Assembly (NCBI GenBank): GCA_033064195.1
Contig: JARBJD010000074.1
Location: forward strand, 62,001 to 126,000
Reading direction: 5' to 3'
Length of the DNA: 64,000 bases
Origin: Blattamonas nauphoetae
Taxonomy: Eukaryota > Preaxostyla > Oxymonadida
Shown: positions 33,054 to 45,800 of the stretch, piece after piece
How positions within the stretch are numbered: the first letter of the stretch is position 1
Layout: the number at the start of each line of letters is the position of its first letter
Notes under the pieces: generated by a model
What the model was told of the DNA's origin: nothing
Seen by the model: only the letters and a program-made list of their open reading frames with translations
Databases searched by the model: none
Translations under genes and position numbers: made by a program

Positions 33054-36000
33054 TTAGTGTGTCAGGCTGTGGAGGAGTCCGTTGAAGGCAGATTCTGGAT
33101 TCGCCTTCAGATTCTCGGGTGTGTCGAACTCGGCCACTGTTCCCTTGTCCATCACCAGAATCCGATCCGAGTCAAGAATCGTGTTCAGCCTGTGAGCAAT
33201 CACCATCACCGTCTTGTCTCTAAACTGTTCTCAGATGGTTCGTTGGATCTTCGCATCTGTTTCAACATCAACGCTTGCTGTCGCCTCGTCGAGAACAACG
33301 ATCCGACAATCATTCAGAATCGCTCGCGCAAAACACATCAGCTGTCTCTGGCCTGCTGAGAAGTTGCTTCCACCTTCAGCCACTTCCGAATCCAATCCAG
33401 TCGGCATCTCTGCCACCACTGATCGCATCTCAACCAGGTCAAGCACCTCCCAAATGCGGTCGTCGGTGCAGCGTCCGGCAATGTCGAGATTGCTCCGAAC
33501 AGTCCCTGTGAAGAGAGTGGGATCTTGTGGGATAATGGCAATAGAGCGGCGGACTCGTTGGATTTGGACTTTCGAGATGTCCACATCGTCGATCACGACA
33601 CGTCCTGAGTTGGGCTCCTCGTTGGGATCGACAGAGACAGGCATTCCGGTGTTGGCATCGATGGAGAGCGGCGAGAGTGATGGGTCAAGCTCGATGAGTC
33701 TGAAGAGTGCGAAGAGAAGAGACGACTTCCCCGCACCAGTCCTCCCACACACTCCGATCGTCTCTCCACCATTCACAGCAAACGACACATTGCGAAGAAC
33801 GAAAGGCAGGCCTGGTCGATATCGGAACGTCACATTCTCAAACCTCACAATTCCGACAGAGGGCCATTCTTTCGGCGGAGAGACAGAGCTCACAGACGAT
33901 TCTTGAGGAAGGCTGGTTGAATAGAATTGGACACGTTCGAAGCTCGTCATCTTCGAATCGAGCTCGACGAACTGCATGACGATGTAGATGCCAAGTATGT
34001 TGAAATTGAGGGACGACGTGAGGGCGACAGACAGCTGTGGGGGGCTCATGAAGAACCAGCCAAGGACCACCACACCAGCCACGTAGATCATCGCAATGAG
34101 CGCGTTGTATGCTGTCCCCCACGCCTTCCCTTCCCAGTACAGCAGAGTCCGCACTGTCCAGTCGTCAACTTTCTCTTCAAACCGCTTCTTCCATCGGTCT
34201 TCTTGTTGGTAGGAGCGGATGGTGGAGAGACCTGCCCCGTTGATCACTTCGGAGAAGACGGAGACAACAGGCGAACGAGAGATTGCGTCGAGTCGCTGTA
34301 GATCCCTCGCTGCTCGAGAATAAAGCATAAGAACGATTCCGAAGAGAAGAAGAGCAGGAAGGCCAATAGCGAGAAACCACGGCGTGGAAATCGCGACGAT
34401 CACAATCTGTCCAATGAAGCTAATGATTGTCAAATACACGTCGTACAGCTGAATGATCAGGTTCATGTCGGTCTGCGCGATGTCTCCTCCAAAACGGTTG
34501 ATCACGCGTCCGAGTGGAGTTGTGTCGAAGAACGAGACTGGGCAGTGCATCACGTGGCGAAGGAGTCTTTGGTGGATGATTCTGTTTGAGCGACGTGTCG
34601 AGCAGCTGACGACACAGGCGTACATCAACAGGAAGAGCACGGACAGAACAGTGAGCAGTCCGTAAATCCCCAATTTCCAGGTGAAAGTGAGTGGAGCGAA
34701 CAGCGTTGGTTCAGGTACGATGCCCAACCAGTAACTTTGGAAAACAGTGATGCTCTCGACAATGATCCCGAAAAGCATCGCAAAGGGAATGAGCCAGGCA
34801 GGCATCATTGTTGCCACGAAACGGAAGTACGTCCTGACCGAGATCGAACCTGTCGATTGCTCTTCCTCTGTCATCATCTGACGGGCTGCCTGCTCCGCCC
34901 TGTCTTGGTCTTCGAACGGCGAGGCAGCGGTGGATGGCGATGGAATGGACGATGATTGGTTGGTCGAGTCGGTGTCGTTTTCGTTCACATTTGCCAGGAC
35001 AGCATCGCTGGTTGATGTGTTCTCGGCATCTTCTTGGGGAGCAACTGTTGGTTCGACTTTGTTGATCTTTTCCTTCTCTTTCTTTTCGTCTTGGATCATG
35101 AATTCATCAAAATTGATGCCCTGCTCCCTCAGCTCCGCGTATCGCCCTTGTGCCACAACATGTCCATTGTGCAGCAAGATCACACAATCTGCCCTGTCCA
35201 AAAACTGGATCTGATTCGTCATCAACACAATCGTCTTTCCTTTCAGTCTCCCCAAAATGCACTCATCCATCAGGAACCGCCCAACATGCGCATCGACAGC
35301 GGAGAGCGGGTCGTCCAACACGACAATGTCTCTGTCCGAGTACACTGTACGTGCGAGCTGGATCCTCGCCTTCTGCCCTCCACTCAGATTCACCCCCTTC
35401 TCGCCGATCGCTGTCTGGTCTCCTGCCGCCAACATTTGAAGGTCTTTCTCGAGTGCGCACACGCGGACGACGTCGGCATACTTCGCCTCGTCGAACGGCA
35501 TCCCAAAGACGATGTTGCCTCGAACAGTGCTGTTGTTGATCCACGCAACTTGAGGGCAGAACGCGATTGACCCTCTCACGCACACGGTTCCGTTCACACG
35601 TTCGACATCGCCAGTGATTGCAGCGGCGAGTGACCACTTCCCACTTCCGACGACCATCGTCAGTGAGCCTGTTGGGATTTGGAAGTTGATATCGGTGAGG
35701 ACAGTGGAACGGGACTTTTTGGAGGAGGGAGTGGGCGATGGAGAGGGAGGGGTGGATTCCTTGGGTGACTCAGTTGGGTATTCAACTTCCATCTCAGTTT
35801 GCTCGTCGGTTGTTGTCGTCGCCCGGTCCTGTTCAGCGTTCTTTTCCTCATCCTTCATTGCAACAGGTTCTCCTGTTTTAGCTTGAGAGAGAAGAGCGGC
35901 TGGTGCCTGTCCCCATTTGAACTCACCTCCATCGATCGTAATCGACAACGACGCATCGGAAGGTGGTGCTCGTTCCTCAATCTTCATTTCCGGCAGAAGA

Positions 36001-37335
36001 AGGAAATCTCGAATACGTCCAGCTGATACCGCGGCCATTTGCAAGTATTGGAAGTAGTAAGGAAGCTGCGTGGCTTCTTTTGTCATCATCGTCAAGAATC
36101 CCAAGTTCGGCATGACAAACACCGCAAACTCAGATTCGTCAAGTCCACGAGTGGCAACGAGCAGGAACATCACAGAAATGTTGACAGAGGCGGGGATACT
36201 GCGGATGATTGCAGAGGAAATGAAGAGCCAAGTCGTCATGCCCACAGAGCCTCCAATCTGCAAGTTGCGCTTGTCTTCGATTCGGTTGATGAACACATCT
36301 TCGAGCCCAGAATATTTCACAACTCGGATTCCCTGCAGCGTCTCGTTGATGATCTTGTTCCGCCCGTCGTTTGACGCGAGGTACTGCTGCATCCCGACAC
36401 CCATCATCAGAGATGCTATCATCGAGATTGGGATGAGGACGATCCAGACAGCAATCGATATGAGAGCTGCCGCTCCAAAATCGATCAGCACAAAGACAAG
36501 TGGAACGAGAATGGGAATCGGCAGAAGCATAATAAAGTAGATCATCCAGTACAGATCGCCAACATTCCGCGTGTCGGCTGTAATCAGAGACAGAAGATGA
36601 CCAGAGTCCACTTCTCCCTGCGTGTTGAGGTCCATATTCATCGTCTTGTTGAAGACGAACGCGCTCAGCATCCCTCGCACGGACAAGGTTCGATGGTAGA
36701 AAATGCGGTAGAGGACACCATTTGACAATCCTTCAAAAAATGGAATCACAATCTGGACGATTCCGAAAGCAAAGGGGAAGGTGGGATTGGTGTCCTTGTT
36801 TGCGATGGCGCGGAGGACAAATTTCATGATGATAGGCATGACGAGGTACAGTGCAATGCTGTGACCGTTTCAAGGAAAGACGTCTCAGACCTGACAAGAT
36901 ACCAGAGAATGCCCACAAGAAGAGTTCTCTTCGAGACCTGGAACAGAATGTATGTGAAGACACTTGGGCGTTTCGGTGGCTTCCTGGAAGGATATGGTGT
37001 GTAAAAAAAACAGACTCGTTGGGTGCATGTTCGGACAGGTCCCATTCAGCTCGAGCTTTCAGGTAGTTTTCTTGTTGTTTGATCCATCGTTGTCCACTGC
37101 GTGGAAGGTTGTATGAAACCTTATCTTTCTTTCCGCATTCAAAGACATCCTCATTTGTGATTGGTTTGCAACGGCACACGAACGGATAATAGATGAAGAA
37201 GAACAGATTGAAGCAAAAATAGTGGCTGTCTTCTAGGTTCTTTCGTGGCTTATTTACGACGACATCAGTTCCATCCAGTGACTGTTCAGTGCGAATAATT
37301 TCAAGTCGTGATATTGTGTGTTGAGTATCCTCCAT
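33054..37335 (-). CDS. ABCC/MRP-type ABC exporter with in-frame TGA and altered NBD1 Walker A
   Basis: Full-size ABC exporter, TMD-NBD-TMD-NBD. Exons 37335-37016, 36983-36891 and 36858-33054 give 1,406 codons; both introns are 32 nt. NBD1 has signature LSGGQKARIQLAR and Walker B DIVVLDDPLSAVDAH. Its Walker A reads MVVGSGKWSLAAAI, shorter than the paralogue's MVVGGVGCGKSSLGSAI. NBD2 has GVCGRTGAGKSSLLFAL, FSAGQRQLMCFAR and IVVLDEATASVD. A TGA at 33231-33233 stands where the paralogue has Arg (QRTI-R-EQF). It cuts off the H-loop (VMVIAHRLNT) and the last ~58 residues, though these stay in frame to the TAA at 33054. Expected role is efflux of organic anions or conjugates at a membrane. This allele may be non-functional, or the stop may be read through. 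Confidence 0.85.
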
Positions 37336-37646
37336 ATCTGAATTGGTGAGGATTGAGGAAAATGGTCTATGGGAGGATCAATATTCGTGACTTTCAAACA
37401 TGATTATTCGCTCCAACAGTCGGAAATCGTCACCAACACTCAATAGCTGCTAGGTTCAGCCAGATAGTCTGGGCACAAACTCCTCTCGAAGAGGAAAATC
37501 AGGAACGAAACCTTTACAATGAATGAGAAAGAGAAAAGACTAAGAAAGAAAGATGAAAAGGATGAGTGAGTGGTGAGAAGAAGGGAGAAAGCAGATGTCA
37601 CGAAACACAAACATAATAGCGTGAACACACTTCACTCCTCCTCTTC

Positions 37647-40600
37647 TCACTCTTCAATTGTCGGTTCAGGCGAGCTGGAAGGTTCTTTCGTGTTCTCCTC
37701 TTCTAACTCGGTCGGCATGTCTGACACGTTGATCATTTGGTCAACAGAACTTTCATTTCCAGCGTCATCACAAGCTGCGTCTTTCATTTCTGTCGGCATG
37801 GTGTCGTGGTTTGTTTCGATCATTTCTTCTTCCTTTTCCACTGGTTTCCTAGAGCGACATCTCCAAATCAGCAGAAGAGCAACAATCACTCCGGCAATCA
37901 CAACAACCACAACAACAATCACAGGAATCAGCCACAACATGCTTCGTGGTGTCTCTCGCAGAATGAGTGATTGAGTCGCAATGAACCTGTCTCCGTTCAG
38001 AAGGCGAACTTTCCATTCCAATTTCTTCGAAAGATTCGCAACATGTGCAGATGTCACGATGAATACAACTCTCGTTTCTGTGAATGTTGATGCTGTTTCT
38101 GTTTCAACAACCAGAGCTTCTGTCACATCTTCCGTTCCATCCTCCAACGATGTGAACACTTCCAGTTTCAGTCCACATGGAAGGAATCCACTTCCAACCA
38201 GCTCCAGTTCGAAATTTCCAGATTTCTTGTCATGAGTGATTCGAGAATGGAACGTGTCCAGGAATGGAATCGACATTTTCGTAGTCGTTCCAGACACGGA
38301 ACATCCATCACCAGAGATTCCAGATCCAGGGAGCAGATGGCTTCGACCATCCCCAGTCAGACCTCCAACAGACAGCTCTCCACCTTCACTGCACATCACG
38401 TTTCGACGAGCTGAAGGGAAATCTTTGTTCGATGGTCCATTCGACGTGAAATACACATCTCGAAGCGACACATTTCCTCCACTTTGGATGATTGCTCCTT
38501 GTGTCAGGTTGGTCAGACTGCACGATCGAAACTCGGCTGTCGAGTTCACAAGTTCAATCGTTCCCGTCGTCCACGAGCAAAGATCGCTGTTCGAGTCAAC
38601 AATCTCGGAGTTCGCTGTGATATCTGGTTCGCAAGAGATGGTTCCACTGTTGAACTCGAACGATCCTGATGACACACGAACCAGCTTCAGGTCGAGTGAC
38701 GAAAAACGTATCAGAGCATCCACATCTGTCAGTGACAGCGACGCATTCGTCACAGAAATCACAACCAGTGGAGTCGACGAGAATGTCGAAGGAACAATCA
38801 GCGATGGACGAGCGAGGCCTCCCTTCCTCATAAACACCTCATTCTCGTCCGAAATTGAGATGGTCTTGCTCAAGGAATCGGAGAGAACAAGTTTCAGCTC
38901 AATCGATTTCATTCCCATCTTTGTCGCTGTTTCAAACGCTGCATCCAACGATCCACAACTGTTGTCATCTCCTCGGCAGCTTCCATCATCTCCCCCCTTT
39001 TTCTTGTTCACTTTGATCACAAATGGTGTTTCGATAGGAGGAATGGAAATAGAGAATCCAACTGACTCCATCAGCACTGGTTGGCTTTTGAATATGATCT
39101 TGTCCACTTTGTACGTCTCTCCGAATGCGAATCGAGTGTCTGCTCCACCTGGTCCGACTGACACTGGCGACGAGACTTGACTTTCTGATCCTTCTTGATC
39201 TTTATCGAACGTGACCTTCAGAGAGAGGCTGGAACTCCCTTCGAACTGGATGGTGTACTCTCCCACTTCTAATTTGTATCCTCCCAGCGAGACCAACACT
39301 TCGCCAATCGTTCCTGGTTCGCAGACGATATTCTGAACACGTGGGGTATCATCAGTGAAGATGGATGGTGGAGGAGAAGGGATGTCGATAGGAGTGGCAG
39401 AGATTGATGCAGCAATGAGGGAATAACGACACGAGAACTGCAGTCTTTCGCTGTCTCCGAATGACATAACTTCGCTAGTTCCCGTTGTGGAGGGATCGGA
39501 GATCTCGATCACGACAACACGACATGTGGCAGGCGGAGAGTTGTCCGAGCTTGGAGTGTACGTGTCAGTGTTGTCGACCAGCAGCAGCATCGTCCCTTTC
39601 ACTGCATGTTCTGTCTCGACTTCAATTGTCCCTTCAGAGACAGAGCCAGCGAAAGAAATGTCAAGAGCAGTGATTTGCGTCGCGGACCCAAACTGTTGGA
39701 TAATCCCCGTTTGAACTATTTCCGTCTCGAAATACAGACTTGTGTTGGGTTTGTCAGTGTGACAGTCCGAAACACGTGTCTGAACTTCATCCACAGACCC
39801 ACAATCATCGAGGAACACATCACTTCCAGATTTTGCTGAATTACCTCTGAACTGCACTGACGTCATTGAAAGAGCGGAATTCTTGACGTAAAGAGCGCCT
39901 CCACGCCCATTGGTCAGGTTGGTGGAACATGCCATGAACACACAGTTGGTGACTGCGACTATGGTTGTAAACCAGACACACACACATCCACCAGACGAGG
40001 ACGACAACGTGGTGGTCGTGTCTTTGAAGAAGCATTGGTCGATGGAGACGAGAGAGGAAGCTCTGGGAAACAGGGCTGCACCATTATCACGTGCAACACT
40101 GTTCACAAATGAGCAGAGCGAAATGCTCAGGCTTCCGTCGCCTTGCTTGTTGCTGACAAAGTACAGTGATCCGCCAAAACTGCCTTGGTTGTTTTTGAAA
40201 GAACACTCGCTGATCGTCACGTCATGAAGAGCATAGACATACACACACGCACCATGATCGCTTGATGTCATGTTGGTGAATGTGCACAGGTTGAGTGTGA
40301 GGGTGAGTTGGCCGATGGTGGAGTACATCAAGCGACCGTCCTGTTTGAAGTGTTGGCGAGTGAATGAGTCTTCAGCATTCGACGAACAGTGCGAGAATGA
40401 GGTGTTCACACAACCAACACTCCCAAATGCATTGATGTCCAGACACCCTGTTCCAGACAGATGCGATGTGCTCAATGTCACTTCGGTGCCAACCAACTTT
40501 TGAGAAAGGCCAAGAGGAACAATAAGTCCAGAAAGAGAGCATCCACGCGATGTCACATTTCGAAGAACACTCCCAACAAGCAATGTCGAGATCTCCCCCA

Positions 40601-41357
40601 AAACAATCTCATCCGATCGTGTTGAATCGTGGGAGAGCAATCCGAAGTCCAGCAGAGGACCTGTTCCCAAAATCAGTGACACATTCGACAAAACAAGTCC
40701 AGTTCCACTCACGGACAGGAATGGAGACACATTGTCCGAGTGGGGTGTGTCTGTTGATGACGAATCGCGCTGGGGTGTTGGGAGACACGTGGATGTCCGA
40801 ACCAGTGGAAGAAGAACCATCGAAGATAATGAGATGTGAGAACAATCAATAACACTGATCGAACTCCCAACTCCTTCCAGGCCTGTTCCCACCACAAATG
40901 CTGTCTGTTTCGAGTTCGACACAATCTTGCTCGATGACACAGTCACTTCGGACGATGTCACTTTTGCCAAAGCCATCCCATCACATCCACAGTCAAATAT
41001 CAGCTTGTTCAGTGATACTGTGGAGTTATCGAACAAGAACAGTGAACGGAAGGAGTCCATGTGACCTTTGGCGAGATGGTTGAGACGTTGCGAACGATCT
41101 TTTTCGAGTTCGTTCGTCACTCCTTGTCTCTCAGGGTCGGTATGAGAGATTGTGGATATGTTCCCCTCCATTCTCAGTGGCGTGGATATCACAGGGTAAT
41201 CGATGAGTTCGAAGATACCCGGAGAAAGATGGAGGACATCGTCAAATTGTTCATGGTTGAAAATGTCGCGATCCAGATGATAATCGATGATTTCAGACAG
41301 AAAAGTTGTTTTATGTGCTGTAATAGTTAAAGTGACGAGCCACAAAGTCTTAAGCAT
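37647..41357 (-). CDS. Large beta-helix type I surface protein
   Basis: A single frame of 1,236 residues. It begins with a hydrophobic signal-peptide-like start (MLKTLWLVTLTITA). A long ectodomain follows with right-handed beta-helix/pectin-lyase-type repeats resembling polymorphic outer-membrane repeats (GACVYVYALHDVTISECSFK, GGSLYFVSN, GGCVCVWFTTIVAVTNCVF, GGALYVKNSALSMTSVQFRG). One transmembrane segment lies near residue 1160 (LWLIPVIVVVVVVIAGVIVA) and is followed by a short acidic cytoplasmic tail. Such proteins are probably displayed at the cell surface. Ligand and function are unknown. It lies between the two ABC exporters on the same strand. Confidence 0.8.
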   Translation of the reverse strand: MLKTLWLVTLTITAHKTTFLSEIIDYHLDRDIFNHEQFDDVLHLSPGIFELIDYPVISTPLRMEGNISTISHTDPERQGVTNELEKDRSQRLNHLAKGHMDSFRSLFLFDNSTVSLNKLIFDCGCDGMALAKVTSSEVTVSSSKIVSNSKQTAFVVGTGLEGVGSSISVIDCSHISLSSMVLLPLVRTSTCLPTPQRDSSSTDTPHSDNVSPFLSVSGTGLVLSNVSLILGTGPLLDFGLLSHDSTRSDEIVLGEISTLLVGSVLRNVTSRGCSLSGLIVPLGLSQKLVGTEVTLSTSHLSGTGCLDINAFGSVGCVNTSFSHCSSNAEDSFTRQHFKQDGRLMYSTIGQLTLTLNLCTFTNMTSSDHGACVYVYALHDVTISECSFKNNQGSFGGSLYFVSNKQGDGSLSISLCSFVNSVARDNGAALFPRASSLVSIDQCFFKDTTTTLSSSSGGCVCVWFTTIVAVTNCVFMACSTNLTNGRGGALYVKNSALSMTSVQFRGNSAKSGSDVFLDDCGSVDEVQTRVSDCHTDKPNTSLYFETEIVQTGIIQQFGSATQITALDISFAGSVSEGTIEVETEHAVKGTMLLLVDNTDTYTPSSDNSPPATCRVVVIEISDPSTTGTSEVMSFGDSERLQFSCRYSLIAASISATPIDIPSPPPSIFTDDTPRVQNIVCEPGTIGEVLVSLGGYKLEVGEYTIQFEGSSSLSLKVTFDKDQEGSESQVSSPVSVGPGGADTRFAFGETYKVDKIIFKSQPVLMESVGFSISIPPIETPFVIKVNKKKGGDDGSCRGDDNSCGSLDAAFETATKMGMKSIELKLVLSDSLSKTISISDENEVFMRKGGLARPSLIVPSTFSSTPLVVISVTNASLSLTDVDALIRFSSLDLKLVRVSSGSFEFNSGTISCEPDITANSEIVDSNSDLCSWTTGTIELVNSTAEFRSCSLTNLTQGAIIQSGGNVSLRDVYFTSNGPSNKDFPSARRNVMCSEGGELSVGGLTGDGRSHLLPGSGISGDGCSVSGTTTKMSIPFLDTFHSRITHDKKSGNFELELVGSGFLPCGLKLEVFTSLEDGTEDVTEALVVETETASTFTETRVVFIVTSAHVANLSKKLEWKVRLLNGDRFIATQSLILRETPRSMLWLIPVIVVVVVVIAGVIVALLLIWRCRSRKPVEKEEEMIETNHDTMPTEMKDAACDDAGNESSVDQMINVSDMPTELEEENTKEPSSSPEPTIEE

Positions 41358-41555
41358 GGAAAGAAGAGGGAATGAGGTGAGATTAATAACCCATTATTTG
41401 AACACGTTAACCCTCAAGTGAGATCCAGGTGGAATGCAATAGAGAGTAAAGTTTAAATGAAGAAACATGACCGAAATGAGGACGATTAGTGGCAACGGAG
41501 TTTGGAGATGGAGATTGTGCGTGACCGACGGAGTCTGCTTGGTGACACGAATAAT

Positions 41556-42607
41556 CTAACGAGGCAGTCGCGAGTGCACTCCCAAATCGTTCATGACTTG
41601 GATGGAATAGAGCCTCAAACACTCTCCATTCATCGACGATTTGTGGTGAAGCAGCGTTTGTTCGAGTGCTTCAAGAAATCCCTCTTGTTCCAGTGTCTGC
41701 AACAATCTTCGTCCTCTGCGCCAAGTTTCGGCTCCGTCGGTTTGCCATTCAATGCTGTCGTTGGACATATTCCGGACGATCTGTGTATTTGTGTATTCGT
41801 CTTCCACTTCTGTGAGAAGTGTTTGGAAGACCATTGGGATGCTAGAAGAACAAATGAAATCAAGTGTCGGTTGGTGGAAGGCACTTACTTCAAAAATACG
41901 GAGCAGTAATATGACTGTATCAAAGTATTCATCTTTCCACGACAGAATTCGATGATTGCGACTGATTTGGATGAGAGATGGTTCCATTGGGATCAGCACT
42001 TCATGCAGCACCACATTTCTGATTGATTGAGTGGTAGTATCGGAAGTGGTACAGAGGGAGTGGATCTCGTCGGGTAAGGAGAGCCAGACGCTGAGTTGAA
42101 AAAAGGAGATGATTCTCAACAGGAGGTATTCATCATCGATCACAGAGAGGTCTCGCAAGTAAGGTATTGAAAGGATTCTGGGAATGAGTTTGGATGAAAC
42201 AAGGGCCAGGCGGTTTGATAATGAACACCAAACTAGACATTCGCGAAAGAATGTGAGAGCATCCCTGAATATCGATGAATTGGACGACGATAAGAGCACT
42301 GTCACCGAATCCACAAACACTACCGCGTGATTTGGGAAGTTTTGTCCAATCGACGTCAAAAAAGCGTCGAAGTCGGATGAGAGAGTGGTATTCCGCTGAA
42401 TCGAAGAAAGGAAAGTTGAAACTTTTCTGACAAGCCCCTCATCAAAATGGTATCCATCTCTGACCATTGAAACAAGAGAGACGAAGGCTTGTGACACAGA
42501 ATCAAGCGCACTTTGATCAGATGGATTCCACTTCATGAATGGAGAGTACTCTGGATGAATTATATAACAGCGAGGAGAATATGAGGGATACCTTCAGAAG
42601 AGATCAT
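41556..42607 (-). CDS. ~336-aa paralogous family protein, copy 1
   Basis: A short first exon (MISSE, 42607-42592), a 41-nt intron (42551-42591) and a long second exon give 336 residues. Conserved family blocks are YSPFMKWNPSD, VSLVSMVRDGY, VLHEVLIPMEPSLVQISRN, HRILSWKDE, FEVSAFHQPTLDFICSS, IPMVFQTLLTEVEDE and EQEGFLEALEQTLLH. It has no signal peptide or membrane span. The text looks helical (ARM/HEAT-like), but I recognise no named domain. Four full copies lie on the minus strand in this window. Confidence 0.75.
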
Positions 42608-42828
42608 ATTTGTAATATTAAAGTTTCAAATACTTGTTGTTGGTGTTGAGAATATATCTCGATGGGGCGATCAAGACCAACCCTCAGCGAGATCCAGGTT
42701 GATTGCATTGGATAGTGAACCAATACAGTCCGACGAAGAGGTTCTTTAAAACATTGTCTCAGACGTTTCAGAAAACAACAGAAAACGGTCATTAAAAGAA
42801 AGGGTCTCGATCAAAGATGCCAAACGCC

Positions 42829-45800
42829 TCAGTGATTGAGACTGTTTATGAAAGCATTCAGCGCTGAATGGTTGTTGGTCTTCAGAATCTCAGGCGAGTC
42901 AAGCTCAGCGACTGAGCCGTTGTCCATCACCTGAAGAGACGAGGGAGAAGAAGAAAAGAGAGAAGACGATGAGAAAGAGAGGAGGAGAAAATGTCGAACA
43001 ACTCCGAAACACTTCACAATCAACCATTTCTCACACAAACCATTATTTTGTCAGAATCGAGGATCGTATTGAGCCGATGAGCAATCACAATCACTGTCTT
43101 GTTCTTGAACTGCTCCCGAATCGTCCGCTGGATCTTCCTGTCTGTCTCCACATCCACACTCGCTGTTGCCTCGTCCAAAACCACAATCCGACTCTCCTTC
43201 GCAATCGCTCGAGCAAAGCACAGCAGCTGCCTCTGTCCAACCGAAAAATTGCTTCCCCCTTCAGCGACCGGTGTGTCCAACCCAGCCGGGAGAGCAGCAA
43301 TGACTTCTCGCATTTCGACCATGTCCAGCACGTCCCAGATCTTCTCCTCCGAGCACTTCGTCCCGAGTTCGATGTTGTATCGCACTGTTCCTGTGAAGAG
43401 GGTGGGGTCTTGCGGGATGATTGCGATGGACGATCGGACACGTCCTCGCTCGACTTCTGAGATGTCAATTCCATCAATCAACACTTTCCCCTTGTTCGGC
43501 TCTTCGTTGGGGTCAGCATCAACAGGGAACCCAGTCTCAATGTCGATCATTTTGGGTTCCAGTTTTGGGTTGAGTTCGATTAGTCTGAACAGCGCGAACA
43601 GAATCGACGATTTCCCAGCTCCAGTCCGACCACAAACACCAACCTTCTCGCCATCCTGAATCCGAAAGTCGACGTTCTTCAACACAAACGGAAGACCACT
43701 GCGGTATCGGAAGGACACGTCTGAAAACACAACTTCACCCTGCGAGGGCCAGTCGGGAGGGGGGACGATGGAGGAGTGGGTCGATTCCTGCGGGAGTTTG
43801 GAGGAGTAGAAGTTGATTCGCTCGTAACTCGTCATTTTGGCTTCCACTTCGACAAGCTGCATCACAAGCATGGTCCCCAAGAAGCCGAATGTCATCGCCG
43901 AATTGATAGCAACGGAAAGGACAGGCGGACTCATCGAAATCCATCCCAGAATCACAACACCAGCCATGAGCAGAGACGAGAGAATCCCGATGTACACAGC
44001 AGCCCACGTCTTGCCCTCGAGGAAGAGGAGGGAGACAACAGACCACTTGTCGAGTGTGTTGTAGTATTTCTCTCTCCACACGTCTTCCAGATGGAATGCT
44101 CGGATTGTCGACAGACCGGCACCGTTCACGATTTCGGAGTAGAGCGACAGGACAGGCGAGCGAGCGATGGAATCGAGACGTTGCAGGTTGCGAGAGGCTC
44201 GGGTGTAGAGAATGCAGAGGACGAAATACACAGCAAGGGCAGGCAGGCCGATTGCGAGGAAGAATGGAGTCGACACACCGATCACCACAATCTGCCCGAC
44301 CACTCCAATTGCGAGTGTCAGAATTTGGGTCAGCAGGTTGAGCAAGACTTGGTCAGTCTGTGATAAGTTGCCTGTGAATCTGTTCACAATTCGACCCATC
44401 GGAGTCGTGTCGAAGAACGAGGAGGGACAGCGCATGACGTGTGAGACCAGCTTTGTGTGGATGATTCGGTTTGATCTGGCGTTGCCGAATGCGAGGAAGA
44501 AGGAGCGGAGAAGATAGAGAGCAATTGACACGATGATCATGAACGCGTAGATGCCGATCTTCCAGTAATACGTGAGAGGTTGGAACATATTGTTGTTTGG
44601 GACAACACCCAACCAATACGACTGGAAGAGAGCGACAAGCTCGCTTCCAACATAGATAAGGAGAAAGAGGATGAGAATGGGCAGAGGGAACGCGGTTGAG
44701 AAGAATCGGAAGTAGTTTGAAGCAGCGACTCCGCCTGTCTCCATCTCCTCCTCCGTCAGGATCTGCTTCCCAGCCTTCGAATCGGCTCCTTTCGCGAGAT
44801 CGTCGAGATTGGTCTTGCTTTCTGTGTTGTCGTCGTTCTCGTCCTTCTTCTCTTCTGCCTTCTTCTTCTCTCTCTTCTTCGCTTTGATCATGTATTTGTC
44901 GAAGTTGATCCCTGCTTCCCTCAATTCAGAGTATTTGCCCTGTTTCACCACATTCCCAGCATCCAGCAACACCACATTGTCTGCTCTGTCCAAAAACTGA
45001 AGCTGGTTTGTCATCAACAGCACTGTCTTCCCTTTCAGCACGCCGCAGATGCACTCCTCCATCAAAACACGCCCAACATGAGCGTCCACTGCTGACAGAG
45101 GGTCGTCGAGAATGTAAATGTCCCTTTCTGAATAAACAGAGCGAGCAAGCTGGATTCTCGCCTTCTGGCCTCCACTCAGGTTCACGCCCTTCTCCCCAAT
45201 GGCTGTCTGGTCTCCTGCTGACAGAGTCTTGAAGTCTGCTTCCAACGCGCACACTCGAACTGTGTTGAGATATCGTTCTTCATCGAACGGCGATCCAAAC
45301 ACGATGTTCCCTCGAACTGTGTCGTTGTTGATCCACGGCACTTGCGGGCAGTAAGCAATTGAGCCGCGCATTCGCACTTCGCCACTCACTCGCTCGATGT
45401 CGCCAATGATGGCTGAGCCAAGCGACGATTTCCCACATCCGACACCTCCAACAACCATCGTGAGAGACCCTTTCTTCAGCGAGAGAGACACGTTGCGGAG
45501 AGCGAGCTTGTCTGTGCTGGTTGGTGTTGGAGATGGGGATGGCGACGAAGATTCTGATTTCGGGTCGTCGATTGTGGGCGTTGGTGTGATTTGAGTTTCT
45601 GTGCCTGATGATGCGTTCTCCTCTCCATTCTCGACTGCACTCGACACTGACCGGGTATGTGGATGAGTGTTGGACATTGTGTCGTCGTCTGTTTTGTTCG
45701 GTTGGAACATGTCTGCCTCCACTTCTGGATTCGTGGCTGTTTGTTGGACAGGCGTTGATTCTGCATTGTTTTCTTTCTTCTTCTGATTCTTGTGTCCTGT

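Noticed and set aside
36039-36374. Plus-strand frames antisense to the ABC exporters (33-36 kb and 43-46 kb)
   Set aside because: They are shadows of strongly conserved minus-strand coding sequence; no motifs of their own.
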